From Gordius sp. MW1 (taxonomy: Eukaryota; Nematomorpha; Gordioida; Gordea; Gordiidae): a stretch of DNA of 64,000 nucleotides. Position numbers and translations under genes: made by a program. The stretch covers positions 682,001 to 746,000 of the forward strand of contig OZ038526.1 of the NCBI GenBank assembly GCA_964036665.1, read 5' to 3'. Under the pieces are notes generated by a model. The model had not been told where the DNA came from, ran no database searches, and saw only the letters and a list, made by a program, of their open reading frames with translations. Positions 11,795 through 24,200 of the stretch are shown one piece after another (position 1 is the first letter of the stretch; each line of letters begins with the position of its first letter).

Positions 11795-12555
11795 CAGATA
11801 CAAAAAACCCCTTTCGGGAGTGCCGGAATTATATTAAAAGAATACTCTAATTAGCGCCTATGCAATTATAATTAGAGACTAATTTGAACTATATATATCA
11901 CATAGACTAGATAGATTGCTCATGCCATATGTAGCATATGGTTAATTGTGTGTCAAATTCTCCTCCATTTTGAAGAGGGCAACTGCTGTTTTTTAACCAT
12001 GTAATTTTGCCCTATAACAGTCAATTTACCTTCTTCACTTGTTTATAAATTAAAACGAACGTCAAGAAATAAATATTATACAAAATAGTAATTAAGATTG
12101 ATGGCGCTATATTATTGAACAAACTTTAATCACATTTTTAATTTTTATGTATTGTGCAAATGATATTTATTTTAAAATGCTGTTTTTGACATCTACCCAA
12201 TTCAATATTTTTTATTTACCTTTTTAAGATTATTTATTTTGCGAAAATTACGATTTTTATATGATCACCACTTAACAATGTCCCTTTTAAAATGGTGGGA
12301 AAAAGGGTACACAGTGCGTCGATGAGCAGTCTACCTAGTCTATGATATATCCCTATCTTTTTTAGCATGTGACTAGAAAATGATAACAGACGTATAACGT
12401 TTTCGCTCTTATTAGAGCTCATCAGTTTGCCATAGTTAATTTTCTAGTTTAGTTCAAATTAGTCTCTAATTAAAATTGTTTATAGATGGCGCTAATTAGA
12501 GTATATTTAAATTTTATTGCGGCACTCCTGAAAGGGGTTATTATTATCTTCTGAT
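11795..12555. mobile_element. Fold-back (long inverted repeat) element
   Basis: The left end, 11806-11892, and the right end, 12446-12538, are long inverted copies. The shared tip reads CCCCTTTC(G/A)GGAGTGCCG, followed by CTCTAATTAGCGCC and ATTAGAGACTAATTTGAACTA. Homology resumes further in (11905-11930 against 12315-12345, around TAGACTAG.TAGA.TGCTCAT), so most of the 750 bp can fold into an imperfect hairpin. A lone right end of the same family is at 20872-20940. No ORF of interest. Confidence 0.75.
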
Positions 12556-12894
12556 TTATATCGTAAACCAGCAATTTATTAACTAATTTCTAACATTGAT
12601 AGATGTTTTTTTTCATAAAAAGATTTTTAATATATGTTTAATTATAATAAGGTAAAAGGTTGTACAATATAGTATATAAAAAATTAAATAAGAGCGTTAT
12701 GTAGCTAATAAATCTCATCCTCTATTAAGAAATGACAGAATTCAAAAAGGATTTAAAATTGAATATCGTAATTGTTTTAGTTGAAATGCGGGAGAATATT
12801 TAGAAGGAGGGGATCGTGTGCCTATTTCTTCAAAAATTAGCCAATGCCATTTTCCCATAAGAGCCGGAACAGGATGAAACTATGGAGATAAGAA

Positions 12895-13266
12895 TACTTG
12901 AGTTTGAAAGGGCCTTGTATTTTGTCAATTTGCGCCCCTCGGCGAGGGCCATTGGGTCATAATTGAGATTTGAGGGGCAAACAAATCAATGCATATAAAG
13001 TCCCATATTAAGGATGGACCGTTTTCCCAAAACACAAGTGAAGAGCCGTCAGGGCGCATTCGACCCTCAAGAGAAGGGTCTGACGGCTCAAGAATGGAGG
13101 GGATTTAGTCTTTTTAAGGGCCGACTTGATGATGGAGTTAATTTTAGAGTGCCGCACGTGTCTATTTTTCAACCTGCAATGTAATGGATAACGGGCTTCT
13201 TCGTCAACTGGCAGGTCACAGTTCCTACAAGCATATGACTTGGTGTATTTGATGTCTGCAATCACA
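12895..13266 (-). pseudogene. 3' fragment of a restriction-like-endonuclease non-LTR retrotransposon
   Basis: Read on the minus strand it encodes a CCHC-type motif (CRNCDLPVDEEARYPLHC), then after a frameshift the endonuclease signature (RMRPDGSSLVFW and WDFICIDLFAP), then an AEGRK motif. The same order and near-identical words occur in the longer copy at 21259-24292, so this is a truncated sibling. It abuts the CH-domain pseudogene at about 13266. Confidence 0.82.
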
Positions 13267-14940
13267 TGATATTGATACTGATGACATTAAAGCTGTAAGT
13301 ATATTGGATGGCAATTTAAAATCCACTCTTAGCCTTACTTGGAAAACCATAATGTTTTGGCAGATTAAAAGAACATGTGAACTAGAATCTTTAAGTGAAC
13401 CAGAAGTTAAGGCTGTTTTTCTAAAATGGTGTAACGAATGTCTTAAAAAGTACGGATTAAGTGTATCAAATATTAGAACAGATTGGATTACATTCCTTAG
13501 ATCCGGAGGCATTTGATAAGATTGAAGGTCTACCTCCTAAAGAAGTCCTAGCTGATGCTTTCAAACTCGGGCTCGAAAATGGGATCCCGCAGCTACTTGT
13601 CGATCGAGATAGCCCAGACTCGAAGTGTGTATCTCTTTTAGAGGTGTGCACGGATCAAATTATTTTGATCCGATCCGATCCGAGGGGTTTTTGAAAAATT
13701 TTATATCCATCCGATCCGATCCGAGTTTTTTAAAATCTAAATACGATCCGATCCGATCCGAATAAATTAAAAAAATTTTACGAACAGAACTTTTTATTGA
13801 TGATTAAATTTATAAAAATAAGTTATAGAAATTTTAATAGACCTTAAGTAAATAAAAAATTTTATTTAACTAATTCTATATTATCATATAAAAATAATAA
13901 AAAATCTAAATTTTCTGTTCGGGGAAAGGAGCTACGCGTCTGCTTTAAGGAAAGGGGAGATTGTGATTGATAATTTTTGGAGTTGAGTTGAGTTGAGATA
14001 GAAAGAAATGCGTGTGCTAAAAAGGAAACGGGAGATGCTGGTTTATCATTGACACTAGCTCCTTTCTCGCCAAACAAGAAAGTCTAGCTAGGGAAAAAAG
14101 CTAGGAAAATACAAGGTGAGAGGTGGTATTGGGCATCAAAAATGGTAAATTAAAAAAAGAATGCAAAGATAATTATGAAAAGGCATACTAAAAATTATTA
14201 ATTTAATTATTTTGTTGATTTTAATTTTGAAAATCCGATCCGATCCGACTAAAATAAAATGTTGATCCGATCCGATCCGACTTCCAAAATTAAAATGTTG
14301 ATCCGATCTGTCCGAATCCGAGTTCGGACGGATCGGATGTCGGATCGGATTGATCCGTGCACACCTCTACTCTTTACATCGCTTTTATTTATGAAAAATC
14401 CCTTAAGTCTAAAGGTGCACTTTCCTCCTACGTCACAAATCTTCCTGAATATTCGTCCCGTTTAGAATTTTGTGTCATGTCTTAAATCGATTCAAAGCGA
14501 ATTGTACAAGGACAAAATCATACATAGCGAAATAGACAAAATTAAGGATGAGTTCAATCGTCACGAAGATTTATCTCTCAGCAGACCCAAATTTTTGACT
14601 GAAAGCGGGCCAATTTACCTTGCAAAATGCCGGCGACGCGCTCAGTAAAGATGAGAAGGGGTTCTTTTTTGGAGAGGATGAAAGGGTTGAATGCGTTGTG
14701 GGAAAGCGTTAGAACTGATATGCTAGAATATCAGGCTAGGCTTCAGAAGGCTCTTGATACAATCCAAAAGGAATCGGGCGGGACCCGCAATCCGTTGTTT
14801 GTTTGTTTGCCCGTGCTGTACAGCCATTATAGTGGACCCGGACGAAATTATAATAGTTCTCACGGACGCAGCGAATGATATAAATAGAGTTTATTATGAG
14901 AATAAGGGTATGTATAAAATGCGAAACGATGGTCTCGATT
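13267..14940 (+). pseudogene. Calponin-homology plus spectrin-repeat pseudogene fragment
   Basis: From 13270 the plus strand reads TDDIKAVSILDGNLKSTLSL, the typical end of an actin-binding CH domain. A second CH-like part follows, with HSLDPEAFDKIEGLPPKEV and NGIPQLL. That frame resumes across the inserted element at 13639-14369 as YIAFIYEKSL. After about 14470 come helical spectrin-like segments (NALWESVRTDMLEYQARLQKAL). At least three frameshifts occur (near 13510, 14475 and 14635). Its uninterrupted arrangement suggests a retrocopy of a plakin-, actinin- or nesprin-like gene; which one is not determined. It is disabled. Confidence 0.68.
13639..14369. mobile_element. hAT-like non-autonomous element, CCGATC-iterated
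   Basis: The terminal inverted repeats are TAGAGGTGTGCACGGATCAA at 13639 and its complement ending at 14369, flanked by the direct repeat CTCTTT (13633-13638 and 14370-14375). Removing the element and one repeat restores a continuous CH-domain frame (SKCVSL then YIAFIY), which proves the insertion. Just inside each end are arrays of CGATCCGATC. The tip fits the hAT TAGNG pattern. No transposase. Confidence 0.85.
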
Positions 14941-15900
14941 GAATAAATTTGTAAAATACAATATTCAGATATGTAACGCTATTCATTTTAGAATGCCTGC
15001 ATCTTAGTTCTTTACATTAAGTGAGGTCAGAATTACCTACGAAATTTGCAAAAATTACTTTTATTTACAAAGTAAAAGGTATACAATTTATTTGCTCTAA
15101 AATATTAGAAATACTCCAAATTTATTGTTATTTTTTGTTAAATATTAAATAGTATACAAATTAACGCCATCCATCAATACATCTATGGAATTAAACATTG
15201 GACTATCCCCCTCAAATATTATATAGCCTAACATTTTGCGCTATATTTATTATAGAATTATTAATTAGCAGCATTTGCCTCTTTTTAATTTCATCTAATT
15301 ATTATTATTAAGTGAGGATTTCAAGCAAAGTAGCAATATTGTTTTGCCAGACCTCACACAAAAAAAAGATTTTGAAATTTAATTGGAACTTGGTTATATT
15401 TTACTTTAATATTAAAGGACAGAGGGGCTGTCCCTTCCAGTGGCGTAGCTAGGGGCCCCCAAGAGCAAAAACCGGGCTCCATGGCCCCCCCATGAGAAAA
15501 ATTTTGAGCCCCTGGGCCCCTTAAGCCATTTATTTTATTTTATCTTAATTAAGAAACAATATATTGTTTATTTTTATTGTTTTTGATATAGACTTATGAG
15601 CTTTTTGCTAAAAAACTGGAATTTATAGTAAAATGGGAGAAATAATTAAATTATAAATAACTTAGCTTAATAGATAGTTTAAAAACAACACTAAGGTGAT
15701 GATTGTTCACGTTATTTTAGGGAATTATATTTGAACTTTAGCATATATAACCCAAAATCCCTTCCCATCAGTAAATTTATTCATAACACAAATGTTAAAT
15801 GTTTATTGCATTGATAAATGTTTTGTTTTAATAATGGTAAAATAATACAAATATAATGTAAATAATCAAATGAAGTTTTTTTGGCTTGTTTATCGCTTCT
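14941..15900. other. Gene-free stretch with a 'ggcgtagctagg' repeat remnant
   Basis: AT-rich. A remnant starting 'cagtggcgtagctaggggcccc' with further GGGCCCC motifs lies at 15438-15525. On the minus strand a poly(A) signal AATAAA (15807-15802) lies about 95 nt past the stop of the secreted-protein gene that ends at 15901. Confidence 0.5.
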
Positions 15901-16638
15901 TCATTTCTTATCTTTTATACGAGTGGCATTGAACAGTATTTGACGAGCAAATTGACTTTCTTCATCATCTCCACCATCACCTATTCCTATTATACAAATA
16001 AACCTATTACAAGTGTCGTAAAAACGGCTGGGGTCGACCTTTGATTTTAGTCGAAACATAAACAGACCAAAGATTTGAACAGAAAACCTTTGGTCACTTT
16101 ATCTTTAATCGACTTAAACTTAAGGATGACCAAACAACCCAGCCATTTTTACAACTGCACTATCACCTAATCTTAATCATATGTACCCCAGTCTTTTGAC
16201 ACAAGCTCCAACAGCTTTTCAGTCCACACAATAAATTTGTAAATAATAACAGCTTTTTTCATCACTTCTTCATCTATTCTATCACCAGGAGCCGTTGTGG
16301 TTCTATTACAAGGGGGGATGTGAGCAGCTAATATGGAGGTTCCAATTAGTCCCAACACAATCATCAGCGTCAACGTTTCTAAAACAAAAATGTTTTACAA
16401 ATTTTTAGTATAAAAAAATTACATTCACCACTAAAGAAACTATAAAAACGCGCTAAAAATACACGGATGGCATTGATCCATGTATGAAAATCGTGTTGGA
16501 TTTAACGATTTCCATTGTGATCTTTTGCCTGGTAAAAAAGAACTCTTTCAAATTTAATGAAACGTTAGATATCGCTTTGTTTTTTTATACCAAAAAATAA
16601 TTAGTATCAAATAATTGAGACTTACTATTTGCCATCAT
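15901..16638 (-). CDS. Small secreted protein, three exons, unknown function
   Basis: Assembled by hand from splice signals. Exon 1 is 16638-16626 (ATG ATG, donor GTAAGT, in-frame stop just upstream). Exon 2 is 16378-16187 (acceptor TTTTAG, donor GTACAT). Exon 3 is 15986-15901 (acceptor ATAATAG, stop TGA). Both introns are phase 1 and the join stays open for 96 aa. Residues 1-23 form a signal peptide (basic MMANK start, hydrophobic LMIVLGLIG core, probable cleavage after ILAA). The mature part has one Cys, a helix-prone stretch (EEVMKKAVIIYKFIVWTEKL) and an acidic then basic tail. I do not recognise the family. Intron 2 holds a MITE (16012-16161). AATAAA lies at 15807-15802. Confidence 0.6.
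16012..16161. mobile_element. Short inverted-repeat element (GGCTGGG family), copy 1
   Basis: The ends are inverted: AGTGTCGTAAAAACGGCTGGGG... and ...CCCAGCCATTTTTACAACTGCACT. A second copy is at 41101-41296. The YAGTG tip is hAT-like. It lies inside an intron of the secreted-protein gene. Confidence 0.7.
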
Positions 16639-17326
16639 TTAGGAGTAGTAATAAAAATGAAAATTTTATTTTAGTAAGACAGTTTTTACTTATATTATAT
16701 ATACACTTTTGAATGAATGACAACTATTAAATTTGTTTCCCATTTTGAGGAAGTAGTATTATCAATTGTTTTATTAAAATAAGATGCATAAATTAATTGC
16801 TTTTTACGAGGAAACATCTAGGCATTGTTTGTTACCAAGATAAGTTCTCTGGGTTTCCAAAATATTGATAAATATTATTATTAAACAAAATTTCATTAAT
16901 ATTATATAAATCAGATTGCCCAAAGGTGGGGGAGGGCTATGGCCTAGTTAGCATCTTTCCCTTGAAGAGGGTGTTAATTTTGTGTCAAACAATTTTGATT
17001 ATATAAAACATTATAATTGTGTACATCTAATATCTACAATGGTTTTTGATAAAAATCATTAATAATATCTTCCGAAATATGATTGTACAAGCATAACGGA
17101 TAAATCATTTAAATTTTATGACACTTCTTCCACGGACGCAATTTGCAAAGAGCTCCTTTCAAATTTTCTATATTCGCTAATCAGATCTGTTTTATCGGCC
17201 AGTCTTTTAGGCTTAATTGGCCTACCAGCACTAAAAAAAATCCGGTCTTGGCCCTTTCAAATGAAATCACGGCCCGCTTATTTTATACGAAGCACAGGTT
17301 CATGGATCCTTACTATATAGATTACT
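16639..17326. other. Gene-free stretch upstream of the secreted-protein gene
   Basis: AT-rich. Some coding-like composition at 17120-17320, in a frame reading STDAICKELLSNFLYSLIRS, but no start, splice structure or sure family. Confidence 0.4.
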
Positions 17327-17343
17327 AGCTGACCCGGCAAACG

Positions 17344-17721
17344 TTGTTTTGCCCTATACAAAATATTTTTAAAAAAATATTGAATGACTTGAATTTCATG
17401 GATTACAATCAATCCTTTAAATCCTTCGTGGGATTCTTAGAAGAATGTACCAACTCAGAATTAGCTTGTTCCATGAGATTAAAAACTCAACTAATAAAAC
17501 TGGCAACAAAATTAATGAGCTGCCATTATTATCACATGGCCATAGAAGCATGTAATTTATTTGGGGACACGACCTTGCATAAATTATGTAATAACAATGA
17601 ACATTATAAGAACGTATTATATAAAAAGATACAAATGTCACACGTATGGAGGCGATGTGGGATCCATTTTTCGGGTCATCAGAGATGGGAGGGCGAGGAG
17701 GTAAAACCTGGCCTAGGCTAG
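17344..17721 (+). CDS. Unrecognised ORF in the repeat zone
   Basis: A 125-aa open frame that begins 17 bases inside the repeat edge. The central part is helix-rich (residues 25-90, with repeated LxxL and Cys/His residues); the last 25 residues look like ordinary repeat sequence. I cannot assign a family. It may be a captured exon or chance. No promoter or poly(A) signal was identified. Confidence 0.25.
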   Translation: MFCPIQNIFKKILNDLNFMDYNQSFKSFVGFLEECTNSELACSMRLKTQLIKLATKLMSCHYYHMAIEACNLFGDTTLHKLCNNNEHYKNVLYKKIQMSHVWRRCGIHFSGHQRWEGEEVKPGLG

Positions 17722-18081
17722 GGACGGTTTTTCCCGAAGGGCCGTTTGAGTGGAAGCTGGGTAAAAATATTTTTGTGAATTGGACAGATAAATACTGATG
17801 GTAGTTTCCAATAAGGGACTATGGGAAAATGCATTTCGAGGTAGCAAAAAATATAACGCGAAAGATACCTGGTGCCGACGGGTGTGAAGAGCGGTTCCTT
17901 GGTTCAAGTGGTAATATGGCAATTCCATCGTTAGATCATTGCAAGGCCATAGGATATACAATATAACAATGAGATGGTCAAGAACGCAATTAAGATTTGA
18001 TATAGATGAGGGTAAAAAATCCTATAGTGATTTGCGAGAGTTGAGAGAAATGATAACTTCTAAATCTTTACCGTAATTTGG

Positions 18082-18378
18082 TCAATTAAAAAACAAATTT
18101 CTAGTCTTTCGACGCTCTTCAGCTGATTCGGTAGCTCGTGAAGTTGTGGCTAGTGAGCGATTATTGGCTAGTCTTTTGATTCGCTCTTCAGCTAATTCGG
18201 TAGCTCGTGAAGTTGTGGCTCGTGAGCGTTGAGTGGCTAGTCTTTCGATTCGCTCTTCAGCTGATTCGGTAGCTCGTGAAGTTGTGGCTCGTGAGCGTTT
18301 AGTGGCTAGTCTGTCGCTTCGCTCTTCCGATGTCTCAGTTGCTATTGTAGTTAAGTTTCTCTTGCGATTGTCGCGCAA
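18082..18378 (-). pseudogene. Helitron-like protein N-terminal repeat fragment
   Basis: 98 aa made of about four copies of a 23-residue unit, of the type ATESAEERIERLATQRSRA, giving a 69-bp DNA period. Charged SAEER-x-x-RLA repeats are typical of the N-terminus of Helitron Rep/helicase proteins in animals. No Rep or helicase domain follows, so this is a fragment. Confidence 0.55.
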
Positions 18379-19084
18379 TCGTACTTCACGATGTTGAGGA
18401 GTTTCACCTGCTCTCCTTGTTTTATCTGTTTTTGCATTTGTATAACTTGTGACTTGGTAAAAATATATATATTAACCTTAAAACTTCTTTAAACAAAAAA
18501 ATAAACAATTTAATGGCATCCACAAACAGTTTTGGCGGTGGATTGCAAATTGACTTGTTTAAATGATTACTTTTTGCACATGATAGGTTAAAGTTTGCAT
18601 CTGTAATAATTTGATGAAGGGGAATGTTTATTGTTGTAAGGGACGCAATAATACCAAACATTCAAAATTTCTAGGTGTAGTTAAGACCATCTAAATATAA
18701 AATTTTGTCAGGCCAAGGAGGTTAATCTAATATTAAATTAGTTTTATACGTTAATATTGTTAGGTTTAGACGCGATAGTACAAATTAATTTTATCTAAAT
18801 TTCGGAGAGGATAGTGCTGCCTCTCCCTGAATGCATCTATAAGTCAATAAAAATACCTTTGATAAAGCTTCCAACGCTCGAATGTTAGCATTAAGTTGAT
18901 TTGTATTACTTTTACCACTGTTCCAAAGATTATTACAGCCGTTTTTCATATTTGCTAATTAATAATATTTGTTTTAATTATATTAATTGGGTATTGTAAA
19001 ACTTATTAATTTTAACGCTAATCAAATAAGTGTAGAGAATATATTTATTCTAGAAATTTTTAAGCTTGTAGCTTTTACATTCTC

Positions 19085-19240
19085 GAAGCCGGGGGGGGGG
19101 CGGTTGCCCATCTATAAGTCCAATAATTTGTTGAAATATATTAAAATTATGGCTAAAATTTCAAAAAATGATCCTTTTGCCCTTCCCTAAAATCATTATT
19201 GCCCCCCCCCTCGAATTTTAATGCTGGCTACGCCAATGAT
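19085..19240 (-). mobile_element. GGCGTAGCCAGC inverted-repeat MITE, copy 1
   Basis: On the minus strand it starts GGCGTAGCCAGCATT, holds the family core (ATGATTTTAGGGA, then ATCATTTTTTGAAATTTTAGCCATAATTTTA) and ends in a C/G run near 19085. Confidence 0.75.
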
Positions 19241-19840
19241 AACTAAATTTTTGTTTCAATTTAAATTGTCACCTGGTAAAAAATATATATTAGCCTTAAA
19301 ACTTATTTAAACAAAAAAATATTCCGATGATTTGTAGATTGAAAATGAAGTTTGAACATATAAAAAACTGATGTTAGAAATCTTTTTAAAATAAAAATAA
19401 ATTCTTAACCACGTTATCCTCCCTCTTTGTATAACTTATTGCTGCCAATTAATAAGTTAGAGAGAAGAAGTTAAATGCTCATAATTACCTTTTAAGCCAT
19501 GGAGAAAAGAATTAAAAATTTCCAATTAGAAAGAAATGGAATAATTTGAATAGCTAGAAATTAATTTGATAATATAGAACTAAGGGAAGAAAGTATTGCC
19601 GGTATGTGGTTGAATGGTGTGCGAATGCTGGCTACGCCAATGATAACGAAATTTTTGTTTCAATCCAAATTTTCACCTGGTAAAAAAGCCTTAAAACTTC
19701 TTTAAACAAAAATTCCGATGATTTGTAGATTGAAAATGAAGTTTGAACATATAAAAAACTGATGTTAGAAACCTTTTTAAAATAAAAAACGAAATTTTTG
19801 TCTCAATCTAAATTGTCACCTGGTAAAAAAATATATTTTA
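19222..19840. repeat. Direct repeat of about 165 bp, two copies plus a partial third
   Basis: The block from 'aatgataac.aaatttttgtttcaat' through 'cacctggtaaaaa' to 'gatgttagaaa.ctttttaaaataaaaa' occurs at 19222-19395 and 19636-19790. A third start is at 19789-19835. A related piece is at 18450-18500. Confidence 0.7.
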
Positions 19841-21258
19841 TTTGCACACTGTTGCCGCCTAAATAAAGGAGGGGGCAGGGCAGGAGGGATGGTGTAAGTT
19901 AGCCTTAGCGAGCAGTAAATAGCGTTTAATTGACATTTTATTAAACGTCAATTAAACGTCAAAACGTATAAAACAAAATATCACAAAAACTACTGGACCG
20001 ATTTGGCTCGAACAAATCTTAAAACATGCTCCGGAGTGTAGGAAATAAAGTGTAAAATTTTGAGCCAAATCGTCCGGTAGTTTTCCAAAATTTGGTGGCG
20101 GCATACACACAAACATACCCACAAACACACATACATAGTTTCATTTTTATATATAAGATTTCATATTTTACACACATACATAGTTTCATTTTTATATATA
20201 AGATTTCATATTTTGCTGCTTTTTAATGCAAATTTTCGTTAATATTATGGCAGTCATTTATTTTCAGGTTAAAAATGTTCAATAACAAACATAATAAATC
20301 ATCAGTCTCAAACGGGTTTTTATTTTTTCTGACATGCAGCCCGCCTTTTAACTTTCACAGTAGCACTTGCTTGTAGCTGCATAAAACCATTTATATCAAA
20401 TATAATTGAAATCTCAATACAAGGTTAATTTATCTAAGAAAATTACCCATTTTTCATATTTTAACCGTATTAAGAAGATAATAACTTTCGAAATTTACTT
20501 ATTTTAAAATCACAAGCTCATTAACAAATGTTGAAATTTAATTAATATTAATTAAATCATTATTCTAAAAATCAAAAAATCAAAAATTGGAAGAACATTA
20601 TTAAAAACACACGATTTCTTATACATGAAAACACAAAGATAAAAACTTATTATTTAAATAATTTTGCTGACCGGAACCCCTATTTGATAGCTAGGATCAG
20701 TCTAGACTACTATTTTTTCAACTACCCATGTCTGGAACGTTTAGAGGTCATCCGGCACATTTTAAAATTTTAACTTTTCCGATGTAGACTACGTTTGATT
20801 TAATATAGTTGGTTGTGCCATGATCACCCGTAGACTTTATAAATCAATTTATCTCGATTTAAAATTGCCTTAAGATGGCGCTAATTATGTACACTTCTAA
20901 GTTAATTGCGGCACTCCTGAATGGGGTTATTATTATCTTCTTCAAAATATTAACAAAACCGAAACTTATTAATTAATTTCTAATATTTTATTATACTATA
21001 AGGATAGTGTTTTAAAACTAATTTACTTTTTGTGGACATATTGCATGTTAATTCCTTAAATAATTGTGAACTTTTGTGAATAAAAATAAAATATCAAAGT
21101 TGAATTCTTAACAATAGTGTACAGGTTGTATAATATTTGAGTTATAAAGCAGTTTCATATACAACTCATTCAACCTGATGCCAAAGCATTACATAACCAT
21201 TACAAGATGTACACATAAAAGAGTCTGCACAAAGCAGCTTATGCTTTAAAATATTATC

Positions 21259-24200
21259 ATGGTTAACCTTAAAGCACTTTGCCCCTCCTGCAAGAGAATC
21301 ATTGGAATAAATAAAAATTTCTTCTTCTTTTTACATGGCCCTATGTCAGCAAGATGTAAATATTCTGGTCAAAAAGCACCACCAGTAAGTGCAATCCCCC
21401 CTATAACGATTATAGGTGATATTGGAGAACAAACATCTCCTTTAATAGCAAATGTAGAGGATGATCAAGCAGAAGTTGAAGAGAGCCATGTCCTTGATTT
21501 TAATGATTACAGCTTGCCAACCAATGTTTTACCTCCAGATTTTTCATGGAGTAATTCCTTCCTTACTCTCTCCTTCCCTAACACGTTATCTAGAATTCCT
21601 AGAGGGGCAAGACAGGCTGTTCAACAACTTATTATAAATTTGATAACCTCCATAACTAATGATCCTATGAACCTTGCTAATTGGGACAAAATCCTTAAAT
21701 TCTCATACCACACTCTCTTTATCAGGCCTCCCGAAGACTTAAACCTATCTAAACAGATAAAAGACTCCATCGTTACTTTTGATACCAATAAACCCTTATG
21801 CTCTTCCCATACAAAACCTGCTTTTGCATCATCACTGAAACATACTGCAAAGCTAGTATCTAACAAAATTAACCACTTTAATCCAAAAGGAGCTCTGAGG
21901 GTGTTTTATGGCAACGATACAATCGCCCCAAGCACACAGGAAACTTACAACCAGCTTATACTAAAACATCCTCCTTCTTCATCCTCAGATAAATATCCCC
22001 ACTCTAAATCCAACATATCCTTAGATTCCGCTGAGGTCGCCGAAGCCATTAACTCATTTCCCCTAGATTCTGCAGCTGGCCTAGACGGAATCCGCCCTAT
22101 ATATCTCCAAGATTTACTTAAAATGAATAACCTAAACTCAACATGCCTCTTAAAGGCCATAACATCTTTATGCAACCTTATTGTTAATGGGAACATACCT
22201 TATGAAATAATACCTATTCTGTTTGGCGCCAAATTGATAGCGATTAAGAAGCCAGATAATTCCCTAAGACCTATCGCTATTGGCGGAGTATTTAGGAGGA
22301 TTATTTCGAAAATAATATGCAATAAAATTAAACCGATTCTTTCCATCAACCTAAGTCCACACCAATTAGGTTTTGGAATAAAGGGAGGCTGCGAAGCTGC
22401 TAGTCATGCCGCTAGGCTAGCCCTCGAATTCATACCATCGGACCATTGCATGGTCAAATTAGACTTTGCTAACGCTTTCAATTGCATTCGTAGAGACGTC
22501 CTTATTAAAAATTTTCTCGAGGATTTTCCAGAGTTCCATAACTACATCCTATTAAGTTATGGCTCAACATCCTTTTTAAGATTTGGCGATTTTACAGTTA
22601 ATTCATCTGAAGGTATCCAACAGGGTGACCCATTGGGCGCCATTATTTTGCTTAGGTATTCAAAGTTTAGTGGAAAAAATATCGCACGAATGCGACCTAT
22701 CATTAAATATATGGTACTTGGACGATGCCACCCTTTGTGGCCATCCTCGCGAAGTTTTTAAAGCTATCAAAATTATAAAAGAATTCGAACCAATTTTAAA
22801 ACTTAGACTAAATGAGACCAAATGTGAGATCTTTCAACCCCCTGACTACACATTATATCCCCACGTTACCCCTTTTTTAGCAATCAAGAAAGACGCTATG
22901 TGCCACCTTGGATCGCCTATAGGCGGTAGAGTTGGACTCGCTACTTATTTGGAGAAAAATCTCTCTATTTTAAAGTCAAAATTAGATCTCTTAAAGTGTC
23001 TGCCTTCACACCACGCTTTTTACATAATAAAAAACTATTTTAATATTTCAAAGATTCAGCACTGTTTTCGCTCTTCAAGTGCTTTTTTACACTAGGAAAT
23101 TTTAAACCTCTTCGAACAAAATATTAAATCTATTTTACAATCTATTTTACAATCTATTTTAAATATTAAATTCAATACTTATAGCTGGTTACAAGCTTCC
23201 CTACCAACCAAATCGGGTGGTTTAGGGATTCGCTCACCGGCCTCAATATCTCTAGTCTCCTTTATTTCATCTTATAAATCCGTACAAGATACCATTTTTA
23301 AGTTGTATCCGGTTAAAGAAGACCCGCTTCTACCCATTGCTTTAGCTACTTGGGAAAACAACACCAATCCCGAAACACCTTTGCCACAAACCTCACGACA
23401 AAGAGATTGGGATGCCGGACTTGTGTTGCACTCCGTTGATTATCTAATTTCGAGTAGCGATGCAAGTCAGTGTTCTAATTTAAGGTCGTTTTTGTTTGAT
23501 GGCTCAGGTCACGAATGGCTAGAGGCCTACCCAAGCTGTCTCACCCGGATGATGCTGGAGGACTCGGAGCTTTCGTACTCCATAGCACTCCGGCTAGGGG
23601 TGAAATTTTCAAAGCCATTTACTTGCCGAAATTGCAGCATACTCGTAGACGAACAAGCCAGGCATCCCTTACACTGCCTGGCAAACAAATTCAAATATGC
23701 TAGACACAAAAGGCCAACGCCTTAATTCAAAGTGCCCTGAAGAGAGCAAAGATTCCATCCATCTTGGAGCCATCGGACCCCGCCTTGGAGGGACGTATGC
23801 GTCCTGATGGATCTTCTTTAGTCCCATGGAGCAATGGTTTTCACCTTAAATGGGACTTCACATGTATTGACCTATTTGCCCCCTCTAACTGCAACAATGA
23901 TTCTTTAGCTGTTGCAGAGGGGCGGAAAACCAATAATACAAAGCCCTATTATCCTCAAATATTTTTAGTCCATTGGTTGCTTCGTGTTCAGGCACTTTTG
24001 GCAAACAGGCCTTAGCTTTTTTTAAAGAGGTTGGAAGACGTTCTCCCCCGTCTAAACATTCGGTACCCTTTTTACTAAAACAAAGACTTGGTATTCTTAT
24101 AGCCAAGTACAACTTTAAATCGTTCGCGGATTCTTGGCCAATTTTGGAAGATCCCCTCGATGATGATATATCCGAATAGCGTATTATTTTATTCGGCGCA

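Larger units (their letters stand above)
17327..20210. mobile_element. Composite repeat zone bounded by a CTAGCTGACCCGGC-type element
   Basis: The left edge, ACTAGCTGACCCGGCAAACG (17327), is a sequence familiar as one end of a dispersed repeat in many arthropod genomes. The matching right-end style (ACCGATTTGGCTC..., then CACACATACATAGTTTC..., then TATATATAAGATT) is at 19990-20160. It is followed by a 45-bp tandem duplication of the last part (about 20125-20215). Between them lie an unknown ORF, a Helitron-like fragment and other repeats, so the span is probably nested rather than one element. Confidence 0.5.

Noticed and set aside
17120..17325. Weak resemblance to a UreF-like urease accessory segment
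   Set aside because: Only a short helical similarity, with no start, splice pattern or catalytic motif.
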